Source: Bradyrhizobium sp. Tv2a-2 (GTDB taxonomy: Bacteria > Pseudomonadota > Alphaproteobacteria > Rhizobiales > Xanthobacteraceae). Taken from it: DNA of 64,000 nt. Of this stretch, positions 17,954 to 28,596 are shown one piece after another (positions within the stretch are counted from its first letter, which is position 1; each line of letters opens with the position of its first letter). The notes beneath the pieces were generated by a model. That model was not told the origin of the DNA. It saw only the letters and a list, made by a program, of their open reading frames with translations, and searched no databases. Where the stretch lies: the NCBI RefSeq assembly GCF_000472425.1, contig NZ_AXAI01000003.1, positions 126,156 through 190,155 of the forward strand, in the 5' to 3' direction. Position numbers and translations under genes: made by a program.

Positions 17954-18083
17954 AAATGATGGGTTTCGCTGGGCTCTACCCAGCCCATGCGGGCATCCCC
18001 ATTTTCCACTGCCAACGCTTGCATGCCCATGACCGATCCACGATCCATCCGTATATTCGCCGTGACATCGAATCAGGACTTTC

Positions 18084-21000
18084 ATGCGCGTCTTCAGTGT
18101 TCCGCTTTCCGTGCCGTTCCTGCGCAGCGTCATTGCCGCGCTGATCGACGGCCGGCTGGTGCAAGGCTTTGAGGCACGGAACGATCCGGCGCGGCTAGCC
18201 GAAGCAACGCTGTACTTGCCGACCCGCCGCGCGGTGCGGGTGGCGCGCGAGGTGTTCCTCGACGAACTGCAAAGCGACGCGGCGGTGCTGCCGCGCATCG
18301 TGCCGCTCGGAGACATCGACGAGGACGAACTCGCTTTTGCCGACGAGGCTGAGGCGCTCGGCGGCGCCGCGCCGCTGGAAATTCCGCCGCGGCTAGGCGA
18401 GCTGGAGCGGCGCCTGACCCTGGCGCGCCTGGTCGCGGCCTGGGCCAAGGGCGAGGTGCTGGCGCCGCTGGTGGTCGGCGGGCCAGCGTCAACATTGTCA
18501 CTTGCCGCCGATCTGGCGCGGTTGATCGACGACATGGTGACGCGCGACGTGCCGTGGGACGCTCTCGACGATCTCGTGCCTGACAATCTCGACCCGTATT
18601 GGCAGCACTCGCTGCAGTTCCTGCAGATCGCCCGCAAGACCTGGCCGGACTATCTCGCCGAGATCGGCAAGATCGAGCCCGCGGCACGGCGCGATTTCCT
18701 GATCGCCGCGGAAGCGAAGCGGCTGAGTGCGCATCACGCGGGCCCCGTGATCGCAGCCGGTTCCACCGGCTCGATGCCGGCCACCGCGAAATTCCTCCAT
18801 GCGGTGGCGAACCTGCCCAACGGCGCGGTGGTGCTGCCGGGGCTCGACACCGATCTCGACGAGGACGCCTGGAAGAGCATCGGCGGCGTGAAGAACGCAG
18901 CTGGCGCCTTCGAGATTCATCCCGCCTCCAACCATCCACAATTCGCCATGCACGCGCTTTTGCGCCGCTTCGGCTTCGCGCGGCGCGATGTCGAGATCCT
19001 GTCGATGCCCGCGGCCAATGGCCGCGAAATGCTGCTGTCAGAGGCGATGCGTCCCTCGCACGCCACCGACCATTGGCACGAACGGCTGCAGCAGCAAGAC
19101 GTCGCCGCGCGCATCGCAGCCGGCATGCAAAATCTCGCGGTGATCGAAGCGCCCAACCCGGAAATGGAGGCACTGGCGATTGCGGTCGCCATGCGCGAGG
19201 CGCAACACCTGCAGAAATCCGCGGCGCTGGTAACGCCGGACCGCGCGCTTGCGCGGCGCGTGACGGCGGCGCTGGCACGCTGGAATCTCGACTTTGACGA
19301 TTCCGGCGGCGAGGCACTGATCGAGACCTCGACCGGCATCTTTGCCCGCCTTGTCGCCGAGGCCGTAGCGCGAGGGCTGGAGCCGCCGACCTTGCTCGCG
19401 CTGCTGAAGCATCCGCTGTGCCGGCTCGGCGGCGGGGCAGGCAGTTTCAAGTCCACGATCGAAGCGCTGGAGCTGGCCGTGCTACGCGGCACCCGGCCGC
19501 AACCCGGCACCAGCGGGCTCGCAAACGAGTTTTGCCGCTTCCATGAGGAGCTCGGCAAACTGAACCGTGGCGACCCCTCCGGGCTGCACAAGGCCGAGCA
19601 GCGGGCGCGGCTGAGCAACGATCAGCTCGATGGCATCAGCGCGCTTGTCGGACGGCTCAAGGCAGCGCTTGCGCCGTTGGAAGCGCTGGCAGCGAAAAAG
19701 CCATTTGATTTCGCCGAGCTGGCGCAGCGGCATCGCGACGTGCTGATCGAGCTGTCGCGCGACGAGCGCGGCATCGCACTTGCTTTCGAGGGACAGGACG
19801 GCCTTGCGCTCGCCGCGGCTTTCGACGATCTGCTCGCCGAACAGCGGCGCAGCGGACTGCTGCTGCAACTGCCTGATTATCCAGAGGTGTTCCAGACCGC
19901 TTTCGCCGACCGCGCCGTGCGCCGCGCCGAGAAGATCGGCGCCACCTTGCACATCTATGGTCCGCTGGAGTCCCGGCTGATGCAGGCCGATCGCTTCATC
20001 ATCGGCGGGCTGATCGAAGGCGTCTGGCCCCCGGCGCCGCGGATGGATCCGTGGCTGAGCCGGCCGATGCGCCATGAGCTTGGCCTCGATCTACCCGAGC
20101 GGCGCATCGGCCTTTCCGCCCATGACTTCGCGCAACTGCTCGGCGGCGACGAGGTGATCCTCAGTCACGCCGCGAAGGCCGGCGGCGCGCCGGCCGTCGC
20201 CTCGCGCTTCCTGCATCGGCTGCAAGCGGTTGCGGGCGATGCGCCGTGGCAGGCGGCGAAGGAGAAGGGCGAGCGCTACGTCCGCTTCGCGGAAGAGCTC
20301 GACCGGCCCGAGAAGGTCACGCCGATCGGCCAGCCCGAGCCGAGACCGCCACGCGCGACGCGGCCGCAAAAGCTCTCGGTCACCGCGATCGAGGACTGGC
20401 TGCGCGATCCCTACACCATCTACGCCAAATACATCCTCAGGCTCGAGGCGCTCGATCCCGTCGACATGCCGCTGTCGGCGGCCGACCGCGGCTCGGCGAT
20501 CCATGACGCGATCGGTGCGTTCACCAGGGAGTTCACAGAGAAGCTCCCCGACCAGGCGGCGGAAATGCTCCGGCAGATCGGCACGCGTTATTTCGCACCG
20601 CTGATGGAGCGCCCCGAGGCGCGCGCGCTGTGGTGGCCGCGCTTCCTGCGCATCGCCGGCTGGTTCGCGGAATGGGAGAGCGCGCGGCGCGACCATATCG
20701 AAGCAATCAACGCCGAGATCATGGGTGAGATCACCATTCCCCTCGACAATGGCCGTTCTTTCCGTCTCAACGCCCGCGCCGACCGCATCGAGCGCCGCCG
20801 CGACGGCACCTACGCCATTCTCGACTACAAGACCGGCCAGCCGCCGACGGGCAAGCAGGTGCGCATGGGCCTGTCGCCGCAACTGACGCTGGAAGCGGCA
20901 ATTTTGCGCGAAGGCGGCTTTCCCAACATCCCGGGCGGCGGCTCGGTCGGCGAGCTGGTCTATGTCCGTCTCTCCGGCAACAATCCGCCGGGCGAAGAAC

Positions 21001-21230
21001 GAAGCCTCGAATTGAAGATCAGGCCGGGTGACACGCCGCAGCCGCCTGATCGAGCCGCCAACTATGCGCGCGAGCAGCTCGAGGTACTCGTCCGCAAGTT
21101 CGAAAATGAAGACGAGCCGTATCGCTCGCTGAACCTGCCGATGTGGAGCAATCGCTACGGCGCATACGACGATCTCGCGCGGATCAAGGAATGGTCGGCG
21201 GCGGGCGGACTGGGGATTGAGGAATGGTGA
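18084..21230 (+). CDS. addB: Double-strand break repair protein AddB
   Basis: The 1048-aa product is the alphaproteobacterial AddB subunit of the AddAB helicase-nuclease, which processes DNA ends for RecA-dependent repair. Helicase-like features include the N-terminal YLPTRRAVRVAREVF and the conserved RFIIGGLIEGVWPPAPRMDP. The C-terminus holds a RecB-type nuclease: KLSVTAIEDWLRDPYTIYAK, GSAIHDAIGAF and the catalytic FRLNARADRIERRRDG with YAILDYKTGQPP (DxK). The N-terminus lacks a canonical Walker A, as expected for AddB. It overlaps addA by 7 bp. Assembly with the AddA subunit encoded next is expected. Confidence 0.95.
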   Translation: MRVFSVPLSVPFLRSVIAALIDGRLVQGFEARNDPARLAEATLYLPTRRAVRVAREVFLDELQSDAAVLPRIVPLGDIDEDELAFADEAEALGGAAPLEIPPRLGELERRLTLARLVAAWAKGEVLAPLVVGGPASTLSLAADLARLIDDMVTRDVPWDALDDLVPDNLDPYWQHSLQFLQIARKTWPDYLAEIGKIEPAARRDFLIAAEAKRLSAHHAGPVIAAGSTGSMPATAKFLHAVANLPNGAVVLPGLDTDLDEDAWKSIGGVKNAAGAFEIHPASNHPQFAMHALLRRFGFARRDVEILSMPAANGREMLLSEAMRPSHATDHWHERLQQQDVAARIAAGMQNLAVIEAPNPEMEALAIAVAMREAQHLQKSAALVTPDRALARRVTAALARWNLDFDDSGGEALIETSTGIFARLVAEAVARGLEPPTLLALLKHPLCRLGGGAGSFKSTIEALELAVLRGTRPQPGTSGLANEFCRFHEELGKLNRGDPSGLHKAEQRARLSNDQLDGISALVGRLKAALAPLEALAAKKPFDFAELAQRHRDVLIELSRDERGIALAFEGQDGLALAAAFDDLLAEQRRSGLLLQLPDYPEVFQTAFADRAVRRAEKIGATLHIYGPLESRLMQADRFIIGGLIEGVWPPAPRMDPWLSRPMRHELGLDLPERRIGLSAHDFAQLLGGDEVILSHAAKAGGAPAVASRFLHRLQAVAGDAPWQAAKEKGERYVRFAEELDRPEKVTPIGQPEPRPPRATRPQKLSVTAIEDWLRDPYTIYAKYILRLEALDPVDMPLSAADRGSAIHDAIGAFTREFTEKLPDQAAEMLRQIGTRYFAPLMERPEARALWWPRFLRIAGWFAEWESARRDHIEAINAEIMGEITIPLDNGRSFRLNARADRIERRRDGTYAILDYKTGQPPTGKQVRMGLSPQLTLEAAILREGGFPNIPGGGSVGELVYVRLSGNNPPGEERSLELKIRPGDTPQPPDRAANYAREQLEVLVRKFENEDEPYRSLNLPMWSNRYGAYDDLARIKEWSAAGGLGIEEW

Positions 21231-24200
21231 AGGCGCCCCGTCCTATCCCCGACGCTGTTCGCGCCGCGCAGAAGCGCGCCTCGGACCCGGACGCCTCGGC
21301 CTTCGTCTCGGCCAATGCCGGCTCGGGCAAGACCCATGTTCTTGTACAGCGGGTGATCCGGCTGCTGCTATCAGGCGCACCGCCGGAAAAGATCCTCTGC
21401 ATCACTTTCACCAAGGCTGCCGCCGCCAACATGGCCGAGCGCGTGTTCTCGACCCTCGGCCACTGGGTGACGCTGGACGATGCCTCGCTCGATGCCGCTA
21501 TCCGCGAGGCCGGCATTCCCTATCCCAACGCACGGCTGCGCGACTCTGCGCGCAAGCTGTTCGCCAGCGCGCTGGAAACGCCGGGCGGCCTGAAGGTGCA
21601 GACCATTCACGCGCTCTGCGCCCGCCTCTTGCAGCAATTTCCCTTCGAGGCCAACGTTCCCGCGCGCTTTGCCGTGCTCGACGACCGCGACCAGGCCGAG
21701 ATGATGGAGCGCGCCAATCTATCCGTCTTCCTCGAGGCGTCGCGCGATCCCTCGAGCGCGACCGGCCGCGCGCTGCTGACCGCCATGGCGAGCGCAGCCG
21801 ATGTCACCTTCAAGGACGTGGTGCGCGAAGCCTGCCTCTCCCGCGATCATTTCATGCGCTGGACCGATACGGCTGGCAGCGCGGACACAGCGGCGGCGCA
21901 AGCAGCCGCCGCGCTCGGCGTCAGCGCCGACGACGCCATTGAGGACGTCGAGCGCGAGATCCTGGACGGCTCGTTCCTGCCTCGCCGACGCTGGGAGGCG
22001 ATAGCGCAGGCCCTCGATACAGGCAGAAAGTCGGACCAAGATCAGGGAACGCGTCTGCGCGGGTCGTTGGCGTTTTCTGGCGCCGCACAAGTCGATTCAT
22101 ATCTAACTGTTTTTCTCACCGAGGAGCGAGTGCCTCGCAAGGCGGTGCTCACTCAGAGATTTTGTGACGACAACCCGAGCGTCGCACGCCTGTTCGACGC
22201 GGAAATTCAGCGCCTGTCGTCGCTGATCGAAAAGCGCCGGGCAATCACGGTGCGCGACCGCACCTCCGCCTTGCTGCATATCGCAACCGCGGCAGCCGCG
22301 CATTACCGGCGCGAGAAGGACGAGCGCGGGCTTCTGGACTACGAGGACCTGATCGACAAGACGCTCGCCATGCTCGACCGTGTCTCCGCCGGCTGGGTGC
22401 ATTACAAGCTCGACCGCGGTGTCGATCATGTTTTGATCGACGAAGCGCAGGATACCAGCCCCAAGCAATGGGACATTGTCGCCCGCCTGATCGAGGAGTT
22501 CACCTCAGGCAAAGGCGCGCGCGAGGGCCTGACCCGCACCATCTTCGCGGTCGGCGACGAGAAGCAGTCGATCTTCTCCTTCCAGGGCGCCGCACCCCGC
22601 GAGTTCGCCGAGCGCCGGCGCGATCTCAGAAAGAAATTCGAGGACGCCGGGCTGAAATTCGACCCGGTCTCTTTCACCTATTCGTTCCGCTCGGGGCCGG
22701 CGATCCTGCAATCCGTCGACCATGTATTCCGCGATCCACGGATCTACGGCAGCATCCATGCGGAAAACGCCTATCCGGTGCACGAATCGCTCGGCGATGC
22801 CGGCCCCAGCCTGATCGAGTTCTGGGATCTCGCCGAGCCTGACAAACGCAATGATATCGAGGGCTGGCGCGCGCCGTTCGACGGCGTCTCGGCGACCAGC
22901 CCGGAAGTGAAACTCTCCCGCCGCATCCAGGCCGAGATCAAGCGGCTGATCGAGAGCGGCACCCTCACGGGGCATGAGGGTGCGCGACGGTCGCTGCGCT
23001 ATGGCGACGTTCTCATCCTGGTACGCCGGCGCGGCAACGCATTCGATGCGGTGATCCAGGCGCTCAAGCACGCCAATATTCCCGTCGCCGGCGCCGACCG
23101 GCTGAAGCTGACCGAGCATATCGCGATCATTGACCTGATGAATCTCGCAGATGCACTGCTGCTGCCGCAAGACGATCTGGCGCTGGCCGTCGCGCTGAAA
23201 AGCCCACTGTTCGGGCTCGACGATGACGACCTGTTCACACTCGCCCATGAACGCAAGGGATCGCTGCGGCAGGCGCTGTCGCTTCAGGCGTCGGACAACG
23301 CCAAATTCAAGGACGTGCTCGACCGGCTCGATCAATGCGAGCGCCGCTCTGTGCAGGACACACCGTTTGCATTCTATGCCTGGCTGCTCGGCGGCGATGG
23401 CGGACGCAAGCGCTTTCTGCGACGGCTCGGCCATGAGGCCAATGATGCGCTCGACGAATTCCTTGAGCTCGCGCTGAGCTATGAGCGCAAGGCGCCAGCC
23501 TCGCTGCAGGGATTCGTGGCGTGGCTACGCGCCGCCGACACCGAGGTCAAGCGCGACATGGAAATCTCGCGCGACGAGGTTCGCGTCATGACCGTGCATG
23601 GCGCCAAAGGGTTGGAGGCTTCCGTGGTGTTCCTGGTCGACACCACCTCCTCGCCCTCGGACACACAGCGGCTGCGGCTCATTCACCTGCCCGACAGCAA
23701 AGGCGGCAAGGTCGTGGTCTGGGCCGGCCGCAAGGCGGAGGACCCCGTCATGGTCGCGCAGGCTCGCCAGGCGATGCTTGACGACACCGAGGACGAATAC
23801 CGCCGCCTGCTTTATGTCGCCATGACTCGCGCCGCCGACCGCCTTGTCGTCGGCGGCTGCATGCCCGGCAACATGAACAAGGTCCGCCTCCACTCCTGGT
23901 ATGATCTGATCGACAAGGGCCTCACCCAATCCGGCCTTGGGCAGGAAACCGTCGAGACGCCGGATGGTCCGGTCAAGCGGTTTTCGCGCACGGCCGATGG
24001 ACAGCCGGCCGCCGGCACGCCGGCGCCTGTTGTACGGAGCCCTCCGAGCGCGCTGCCGGATTGGCTGGTGACGCCGCTGCCGGGCCGGCCTTCCCTCGAC
24101 AATCTGCTGCGCCCATCGGAGGCGGGTGGCGCGAGCCGCAGCGCAGCGTCGGGGGAATCGGTGCTGGAACGGTCGCGCGCCATGCAGCGCGGCTCGCTGG

Positions 24201-24706
24201 TGCACCGGCTGCTGCAATCGCTGCCCGACATCTCCCCTATCAGGCGCCGCGACGCCGCGACCAACTATCTCGCCCGCAACGCCATCGGCTGGAGCGAGCC
24301 CGAGCGCGAGGCGCTTGGGCAAGGCGCGCTGGCCCTGATCGACGACCCGCGCTTTGCCGCTGTGTTCGCGCCCGGCAGCCGTGCCGAGGTCTCGATCGTG
24401 GGTCGGCTGGAGCTGCCCGGCCGGCCGTTGGTCTCAGGCCAGATCGACCGGCTGGTGGTCGCGGACAACGAGGTGCTGATCGTCGATTTCAAGACCAACC
24501 ACTCTCCCCCCACCGATCCTGCCCTGGCGCCTCCCACTTACGTCCGCCAACTGGCGCTTTACCGGGCCGTCCTGCGCAAGCTTTATCCCAATCGGGCAGT
24601 CCGTGCCGCGCTGCTTTGGACCGAAACGCCTGATTTCATGGAAATTTTGGCTCCCGCGCTGGACGCGGCACTGGCATCCCTGGATCGCGGGCGCCAGCCC
24701 GCTTGA
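21224..24706 (+). CDS. addA: Double-strand break repair helicase AddA
   Basis: The 1160-aa UvrD/RecB-like helicase-nuclease is the motor of AddAB. Walker A is SANAGSGKTHVLVQ (about residues 25-38), motif II HVLIDEAQDTSPKQW, motif III AVGDEKQSIFSFQGA, and later RVMTVHGAKGLEASVVFLV and YRRLLYVAMTRAADRL. The C-terminal nuclease carries GQIDRLVVADNEVLIVDFKT, where Asp and Lys are catalytic. Size and domain order match alphaproteobacterial AddA. It overlaps addB and lies 97 bp before trxA, the usual order in the group. Confidence 0.96.
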   Translation: MVKAPRPIPDAVRAAQKRASDPDASAFVSANAGSGKTHVLVQRVIRLLLSGAPPEKILCITFTKAAAANMAERVFSTLGHWVTLDDASLDAAIREAGIPYPNARLRDSARKLFASALETPGGLKVQTIHALCARLLQQFPFEANVPARFAVLDDRDQAEMMERANLSVFLEASRDPSSATGRALLTAMASAADVTFKDVVREACLSRDHFMRWTDTAGSADTAAAQAAAALGVSADDAIEDVEREILDGSFLPRRRWEAIAQALDTGRKSDQDQGTRLRGSLAFSGAAQVDSYLTVFLTEERVPRKAVLTQRFCDDNPSVARLFDAEIQRLSSLIEKRRAITVRDRTSALLHIATAAAAHYRREKDERGLLDYEDLIDKTLAMLDRVSAGWVHYKLDRGVDHVLIDEAQDTSPKQWDIVARLIEEFTSGKGAREGLTRTIFAVGDEKQSIFSFQGAAPREFAERRRDLRKKFEDAGLKFDPVSFTYSFRSGPAILQSVDHVFRDPRIYGSIHAENAYPVHESLGDAGPSLIEFWDLAEPDKRNDIEGWRAPFDGVSATSPEVKLSRRIQAEIKRLIESGTLTGHEGARRSLRYGDVLILVRRRGNAFDAVIQALKHANIPVAGADRLKLTEHIAIIDLMNLADALLLPQDDLALAVALKSPLFGLDDDDLFTLAHERKGSLRQALSLQASDNAKFKDVLDRLDQCERRSVQDTPFAFYAWLLGGDGGRKRFLRRLGHEANDALDEFLELALSYERKAPASLQGFVAWLRAADTEVKRDMEISRDEVRVMTVHGAKGLEASVVFLVDTTSSPSDTQRLRLIHLPDSKGGKVVVWAGRKAEDPVMVAQARQAMLDDTEDEYRRLLYVAMTRAADRLVVGGCMPGNMNKVRLHSWYDLIDKGLTQSGLGQETVETPDGPVKRFSRTADGQPAAGTPAPVVRSPPSALPDWLVTPLPGRPSLDNLLRPSEAGGASRSAASGESVLERSRAMQRGSLVHRLLQSLPDISPIRRRDAATNYLARNAIGWSEPEREALGQGALALIDDPRFAAVFAPGSRAEVSIVGRLELPGRPLVSGQIDRLVVADNEVLIVDFKTNHSPPTDPALAPPTYVRQLALYRAVLRKLYPNRAVRAALLWTETPDFMEILAPALDAALASLDRGRQPA

Positions 24707-24803
24707 CCCGGCAACACCCCGTTCATAGGTTTCAGCGCATGATCCCGGGCGCGATTCTCAGGTCCAGCAAAGCGCCCTCTCTCCAACTGAACGAGGTATC
24801 TCC

Positions 24804-25124
24804 ATGGCCGTTGGTAAAGTATCTGACGCCGATTTCGAAGCTGAAGTGCTCAAGGCGTCCGGCCCGGTGGTTGTCGATTTCTGGGCCGAGTGGTGCGGCC
24901 CCTGTCGCATGATCGCGCCTGCGCTCGACGAGATCGCCGGCACGATGGGTGACAAGGTCAAGATCGTGAAGCTCAATGTCGACGAGAGCCCGAAGACAGC
25001 GTCGAAATACGGCGTGATGTCGATCCCGACCCTGATGATTTTCAAGGGCGGCGAAATGGCTTCCCGCCAGGTCGGTGCCGCACCGAAGGCAAAGCTGCAG
25101 CAGTGGATTTCCGGCGCGGTGTGA
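24804..25124 (+). CDS. trxA: Thioredoxin 1
   Basis: The 106-aa protein contains the active-site WCGPC in [14 protein letters not shown] and the cis-proline in [13 protein letters not shown], both diagnostic of thioredoxin. It is the general cytoplasmic dithiol reductant for ribonucleotide reductase, PAPS reductase and peroxidases. The 97-bp gap after addA probably carries its own promoter, and a strong hairpin with a T-rich tail follows the stop, so it is likely expressed alone as well as by read-through. Confidence 0.97.
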   Translation: MAVGKVSDADFEAEVLKASGPVVVDFWAEWCGPCRMIAPALDEIAGTMGDKVKIVKLNVDESPKTASKYGVMSIPTLMIFKGGEMASRQVGAAPKAKLQQWISGAV

Positions 25125-25153
25125 TTGCCGCGTTCGGATAGTGAGTGCTTGTG

Positions 25154-25185
25154 AAACGGCCGGCCAACAGCCGGCTGTTTTGTTT
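25154..25185 (+). terminator. Rho-independent terminator of trxA
   Basis: An inverted repeat (AAACGGCCGGC pairing with GCCGGCTGTTT, one G-U pair, loop CAACA) ends in TGTTTTGTTT, 29 bp after the trxA stop. Stem strength and T-run fit an intrinsic terminator on the plus strand. Confidence 0.8.
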
Positions 25186-25206
25186 GATTGAAGCGGGAGC
25201 GATGCC

Positions 25207-25293
25207 GGTGACGCCCTGTGCCCGGATATCGGCGAGCAGAGCTTCCAGCGCGAGATGATTGCCGCGCACGTCCGCGATCACCGCAAACCGCAT
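25207..25293 (-). pseudogene. Remnant of a metallophosphoesterase gene
   Basis: On the minus strand, residues 1-29 of a short frame read MRFAVIADVRGNHLALEALL and DIRAQGV. That is the N-terminus of a YfcE-like calcineurin-type phosphoesterase, whose metal-binding start is normally (S/A)DxHGN. Here the His is Arg, and the similarity stops at once; the following codons run through the trxA terminator. I read it as the 5' stump of a gene largely deleted between trxA and folC. It is probably not functional. Confidence 0.6.
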
Positions 25294-25304
25294 CAGCCCC
25301 CTCC

Positions 25305-26648
25305 CTAGCTTGGCGGTGTGCCGTTGATCGCCAGCACGTGGCCGGCAAGGTAGAGGGAGCCCGTGATCAGGATGCGCGGGGACACCTCATAGGCGAGCCG
25401 CGCGATCCCGCACAGCGCAGCCTCAACCCCGCGGGCGATTTCCACGCGCATGCCGAGCGCGCGCGCGGCGTCGGCAAGGCGCTCCGGTGGCATCGCATTG
25501 TCCTGGTCCGGAATCGGCACTGCGATGATGTGGCGCGTAAGCCCGGCGAAATTGGTGAGAAAGGCGCTGGCGTCCTTGTTCGCCATCATGCCCGCGATCA
25601 CCACCAGCGGGCGCGAGACGCGCTCCTCGAGATCGCCCAACGCCGTGGCTGCGACCCGGCCGCCTTCCGCATTGTGGCCGCCGTCGAGCCAGATCTCGGA
25701 GCCCTGCGGCCCCAGCGCAATCAGCGCGCCCGACGACAGGCGCTGCATCCGCGCCGGCCATTCGGCATTGACGATGCCGGCTTCGTATGCGCGATGCGGT
25801 ATCTTCAAGCGATCGATCGCCCGCAGCGTTGCGATCGCAAGCCCGGCATTGTCGAACTGATGCCGCCCGAACAGTTTTGGCGCGGCAAGATCCATCAAGC
25901 CGCGCTCGTCCTGGTAGACCAGCCGGCCGTGCTCGACGCCGACATGCCATTGCTGGCCGGCCACATGCATCGGCGCCCGCATCCGCCGCGCCTCTTGTTC
26001 GATCTCGTCCATCGCCTCAGCCATCTGTTCGCCGCAGACCACCGGCACGCCGCGCTTGATGATGGCGGCCTTTTCGCCGGCGATGGAGGTCAAGGTGGGC
26101 CCAAGGAAATCCATATGGTCCATGCTGATCGGCGTCAGCACTGAGGCGAGCGGGCTGGCGACGACGTTGGTCGCATCCAAGCGGCCGCCGAGCCCGACCT
26201 CCAGCAGCACCACGTCAGCCGGATGCTGCGCGAACAGGTGAAAGGCCGCCGCCGTCTTCGCCTCGAAGAAGGTAATGGGCGCGCCGGCATTGACGGCTTC
26301 GCAATGCGCAAACGCCTCGCACAACTCCTCATCGGTGGCGAGCCGGCCGCCGCCGACCTGGCCGATCCGAAAGCTCTCGTTGATCCGCACCAGATAGGGC
26401 GAGGTGTAGGTGTGAACGCGCAGGCCGGCGGCTTCCAGGATCGCCCGCAAGTAGGCGACCGTCGAGCCTTTGCCATTGGTGCCGGCGACATGGATCACAG
26501 GCGCCAACATCGCTTCGGGATGGCCGAGCCGCGCAAGTAGACGCTCGATGCGGTCGAGGGTGAGATCGATTTTCTTCGGATGCAGCGCAGACAGCCGCGC
26601 GATCAAATCGCCGAGTGGTGCCTGCGGTGTTTCAGCAGCCGCGTTCAC
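25305..26648 (-). CDS. folC: Bifunctional folylpolyglutamate/dihydrofolate synthase
   Basis: The 447-aa Mur-ligase-type enzyme adds glutamate to dihydropteroate and folates. Motifs include the P-loop [59 protein letters not shown], and the C-terminal [14 protein letters not shown]. The start is a GTG that overlaps the accD stop (GTGA), so it is translationally coupled to accD, the common accD-folC arrangement. Confidence 0.95.
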   Translation of the reverse strand: MNAAAETPQAPLGDLIARLSALHPKKIDLTLDRIERLLARLGHPEAMLAPVIHVAGTNGKGSTVAYLRAILEAAGLRVHTYTSPYLVRINESFRIGQVGGGRLATDEELCEAFAHCEAVNAGAPITFFEAKTAAAFHLFAQHPADVVLLEVGLGGRLDATNVVASPLASVLTPISMDHMDFLGPTLTSIAGEKAAIIKRGVPVVCGEQMAEAMDEIEQEARRMRAPMHVAGQQWHVGVEHGRLVYQDERGLMDLAAPKLFGRHQFDNAGLAIATLRAIDRLKIPHRAYEAGIVNAEWPARMQRLSSGALIALGPQGSEIWLDGGHNAEGGRVAATALGDLEERVSRPLVVIAGMMANKDASAFLTNFAGLTRHIIAVPIPDQDNAMPPERLADAARALGMRVEIARGVEAALCGIARLAYEVSPRILITGSLYLAGHVLAINGTPPS

Positions 26649-27583
26649 GCGTCATCGGCCGGCGCCACGTCGGGCGCCGCCACGATTGTCGCCGGCTCCG
26701 GAACCAGTGGCGCCGCCCTGGGCATGCTCGGCACCGCCGGCGACTTGGTCAACACCCGCAACAGCCGCGCCAGCGTCGGCCGCAGGTCGTGGCGATGCAC
26801 GACCATATCGACCATGCCGTGGTCCTTCAGATATTCGGCGCGCTGGAAACCTTCCGGCAGCTTCTCGCGGATGGTCTGCTCGATCACGCGCGCACCGGCA
26901 AAGCCGATCAGCGCACCGGGCTCGGCGATCTGCACGTCACCCAGCATGGCATAGGAGGCGGTGACGCCGCCGGTGGTGGGATTGGTCAGTACGACGATAT
27001 AGGGCAGCCGCGCCTCGCGCAGCATCTGCACGGCGACCGTGGTGCGCGGCATCTGCATCAGCGACAGGATGCCTTCCTGCATCCGCGCGCCGCCGGAAGC
27101 CGCGAAAACGATGAAGGGCGATTTCTTCTCGACCGCAAGCTCCATGCCGCGGACGATCGCTTCGCCCGCCGCCATGCCGAGCGAGCCGCCCATGAAATCG
27201 AAATCCTGCACCGCGATCACGACGGCCGCGCCTTCCAGCTTGCCGTAGCCGATCTTCACCGCATCGTTCAGGCTGGTGCGGGCGCGCGCATCCTTGATGC
27301 GGTCGGCGTAACGCTTCTCGTCACGGAACTTGAGCGGATCGGGCGTCACCTCCGGCAGCGCCACGTCGAACCAGGTCTCGTTGTCGAACATCGATTTCAG
27401 CCGCGCCACCGCGCCCATGCGCATGTGGTAGTTCGAGCCGGGAATGACGAACTGGTTGGCCTCGACATCCTTGTAGAACACGAGCTGCCCGGAATCGGGG
27501 CATTTGATCCACAAATTCTCCGGCGTCTCGCGCCGCAGGATGTTGCGGATCTTTGGCCGGACCACATTGGTGAGCCAGTTCAT
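26645..27583 (-). CDS. accD: Acetyl-CoA carboxylase carboxyltransferase subunit beta
   Basis: The 312-aa product begins [18 protein letters not shown] and contains the carboxyltransferase core ([63 protein letters not shown]). With AccA it transfers carboxyl from biotin to acetyl-CoA in fatty acid synthesis. The N-terminal zinc-ribbon segment has only one of the four cysteines known from E. coli AccD ([15 protein letters not shown], then [10 protein letters not shown]). The tail from about residue 285 is Pro/Ala-rich and low complexity. The gene lies between trpA and folC. Confidence 0.95.
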   Translation of the reverse strand: MNWLTNVVRPKIRNILRRETPENLWIKCPDSGQLVFYKDVEANQFVIPGSNYHMRMGAVARLKSMFDNETWFDVALPEVTPDPLKFRDEKRYADRIKDARARTSLNDAVKIGYGKLEGAAVVIAVQDFDFMGGSLGMAAGEAIVRGMELAVEKKSPFIVFAASGGARMQEGILSLMQMPRTTVAVQMLREARLPYIVVLTNPTTGGVTASYAMLGDVQIAEPGALIGFAGARVIEQTIREKLPEGFQRAEYLKDHGMVDMVVHRHDLRPTLARLLRVLTKSPAVPSMPRAAPLVPEPATIVAAPDVAPADDA

Positions 27584-27678
27584 GTCTTGCTCCGGTTCGC
27601 GATTCGGTGGGGATCGCCCTCGAATATATGGCCGCCGGGCTCGGGCCCGGCAAGCCGTGGTTAGGGGCAGATTGTGGC

Positions 27679-28515
27679 TTATTCTGCGGCCTGTTGGGCG
27701 CCCCGGACGCCTTGCGCCAGCGATACGGCGAGCTCGGCCACTGCATCGACGGTCCGGGCCGTGGCGCGGCCGTCGGCATCGAGACTGCCGCGCAGCGCAT
27801 CGACCAGCGCGGTGCCGACCACTGCTCCGTCGGCATGCTCGGCGATGGCGCGCGCGGCTTGCGGCGTGCGGATGCCGAAGCCGACGCAGACCGGCAGATC
27901 GGTGTGCCGCTTGATCCGCGCCACCGCGTCGCCGACCGCCCTGGAATCGGCCGCCGCCGCACCCGTGATGCCGGTGATCGAGACGTAGTAGACAAAGCCC
28001 GAGGTGTTGGCGAGCACCGCGGGCAAGCGTTTGTCGTCGGTAGTCGGCGTCGCCAGGCGAATGAAATTGAGCCCCGCCTTGAGCGCGGGCACGCAGAGCT
28101 CGGTGTCCTCCTCCGGCGGCAGGTCGACGATGATCAGGCCATCGATACCGGCGCTCTTGGCGTCGTCCAGGAACTTGTCCACCCCGTAGATGTAGATCGG
28201 GTTGTAGTAACCCATCAGCACCAGCGGCGTCGCGGCGTCGTCCTTGCGGAAGCTGCGCACCAACTCCAGCGTTTTCTTCAGCGTCATGCCGGCGTTGAGC
28301 GCACGCAGGCCCGCCGCCTGGATCGACGGGCCGTCGGCCATCGGATCGGTAAAGGGCATGCCGATCTCGATGATATCGGCGCCGGCCTTCGGCATCGCCT
28401 TGATGACCTGCAGCGACGTCTCCGGATCGGGATCGCCGGCCATCAGGAAGGTCACGAACGCCGACCGGCCCTCGCGCTTGAGCTTTGCGAACAGTGCATC
28501 GATGCGAGTCGTCAT
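27679..28515 (-). CDS. trpA: Tryptophan synthase alpha chain
   Basis: The 278-aa TIM barrel converts indole-3-glycerol phosphate to indole, channelled to TrpB. Catalytic Glu and Asp are in [20 protein letters not shown] (Glu49/Asp60 equivalents), with [38 protein letters not shown] and [10 protein letters not shown] as further family motifs. The ATG at 28515 matches the family start; the frame upstream runs into the DUF559 repeat. It is followed by accD and folC on the same strand. The 508-bp trpB-trpA gap is unusually long because the DUF559 cassette lies in it. Confidence 0.96.
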   Translation of the reverse strand: MTTRIDALFAKLKREGRSAFVTFLMAGDPDPETSLQVIKAMPKAGADIIEIGMPFTDPMADGPSIQAAGLRALNAGMTLKKTLELVRSFRKDDAATPLVLMGYYNPIYIYGVDKFLDDAKSAGIDGLIIVDLPPEEDTELCVPALKAGLNFIRLATPTTDDKRLPAVLANTSGFVYYVSITGITGAAAADSRAVGDAVARIKRHTDLPVCVGFGIRTPQAARAIAEHADGAVVGTALVDALRGSLDADGRATARTVDAVAELAVSLAQGVRGAQQAAE

Positions 28516-28536
28516 AATGCGGCACACGCTGTGGTA

Positions 28537-28595
28537 CACCTCTCCCCAGAGGGGAGAGGTCGGATCGCATCGCAAGATGCGAGCCGGGTGAGGGG
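28537..28595 (+). repeat. Left inverted repeat of the DUF559 cassette
   Basis: It contains the hairpin CCTCTCCCC-AGA-GGGGAGAGG, then TCGCATC-GCAA-GATGCGA, then GCCGGGTGAGGGG. The inner end supplies GAGGGG directly before the DUF559 start codon, so the repeat provides the ribosome-binding site. Confidence 0.7.
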
Positions 28596-28596
28596 A

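Noticed and set aside
16532-18637. 701-aa minus-strand frame across the TPR gene and the start of addB
   Set aside because: It spans two well-supported plus-strand genes and their gap and shows no domain.
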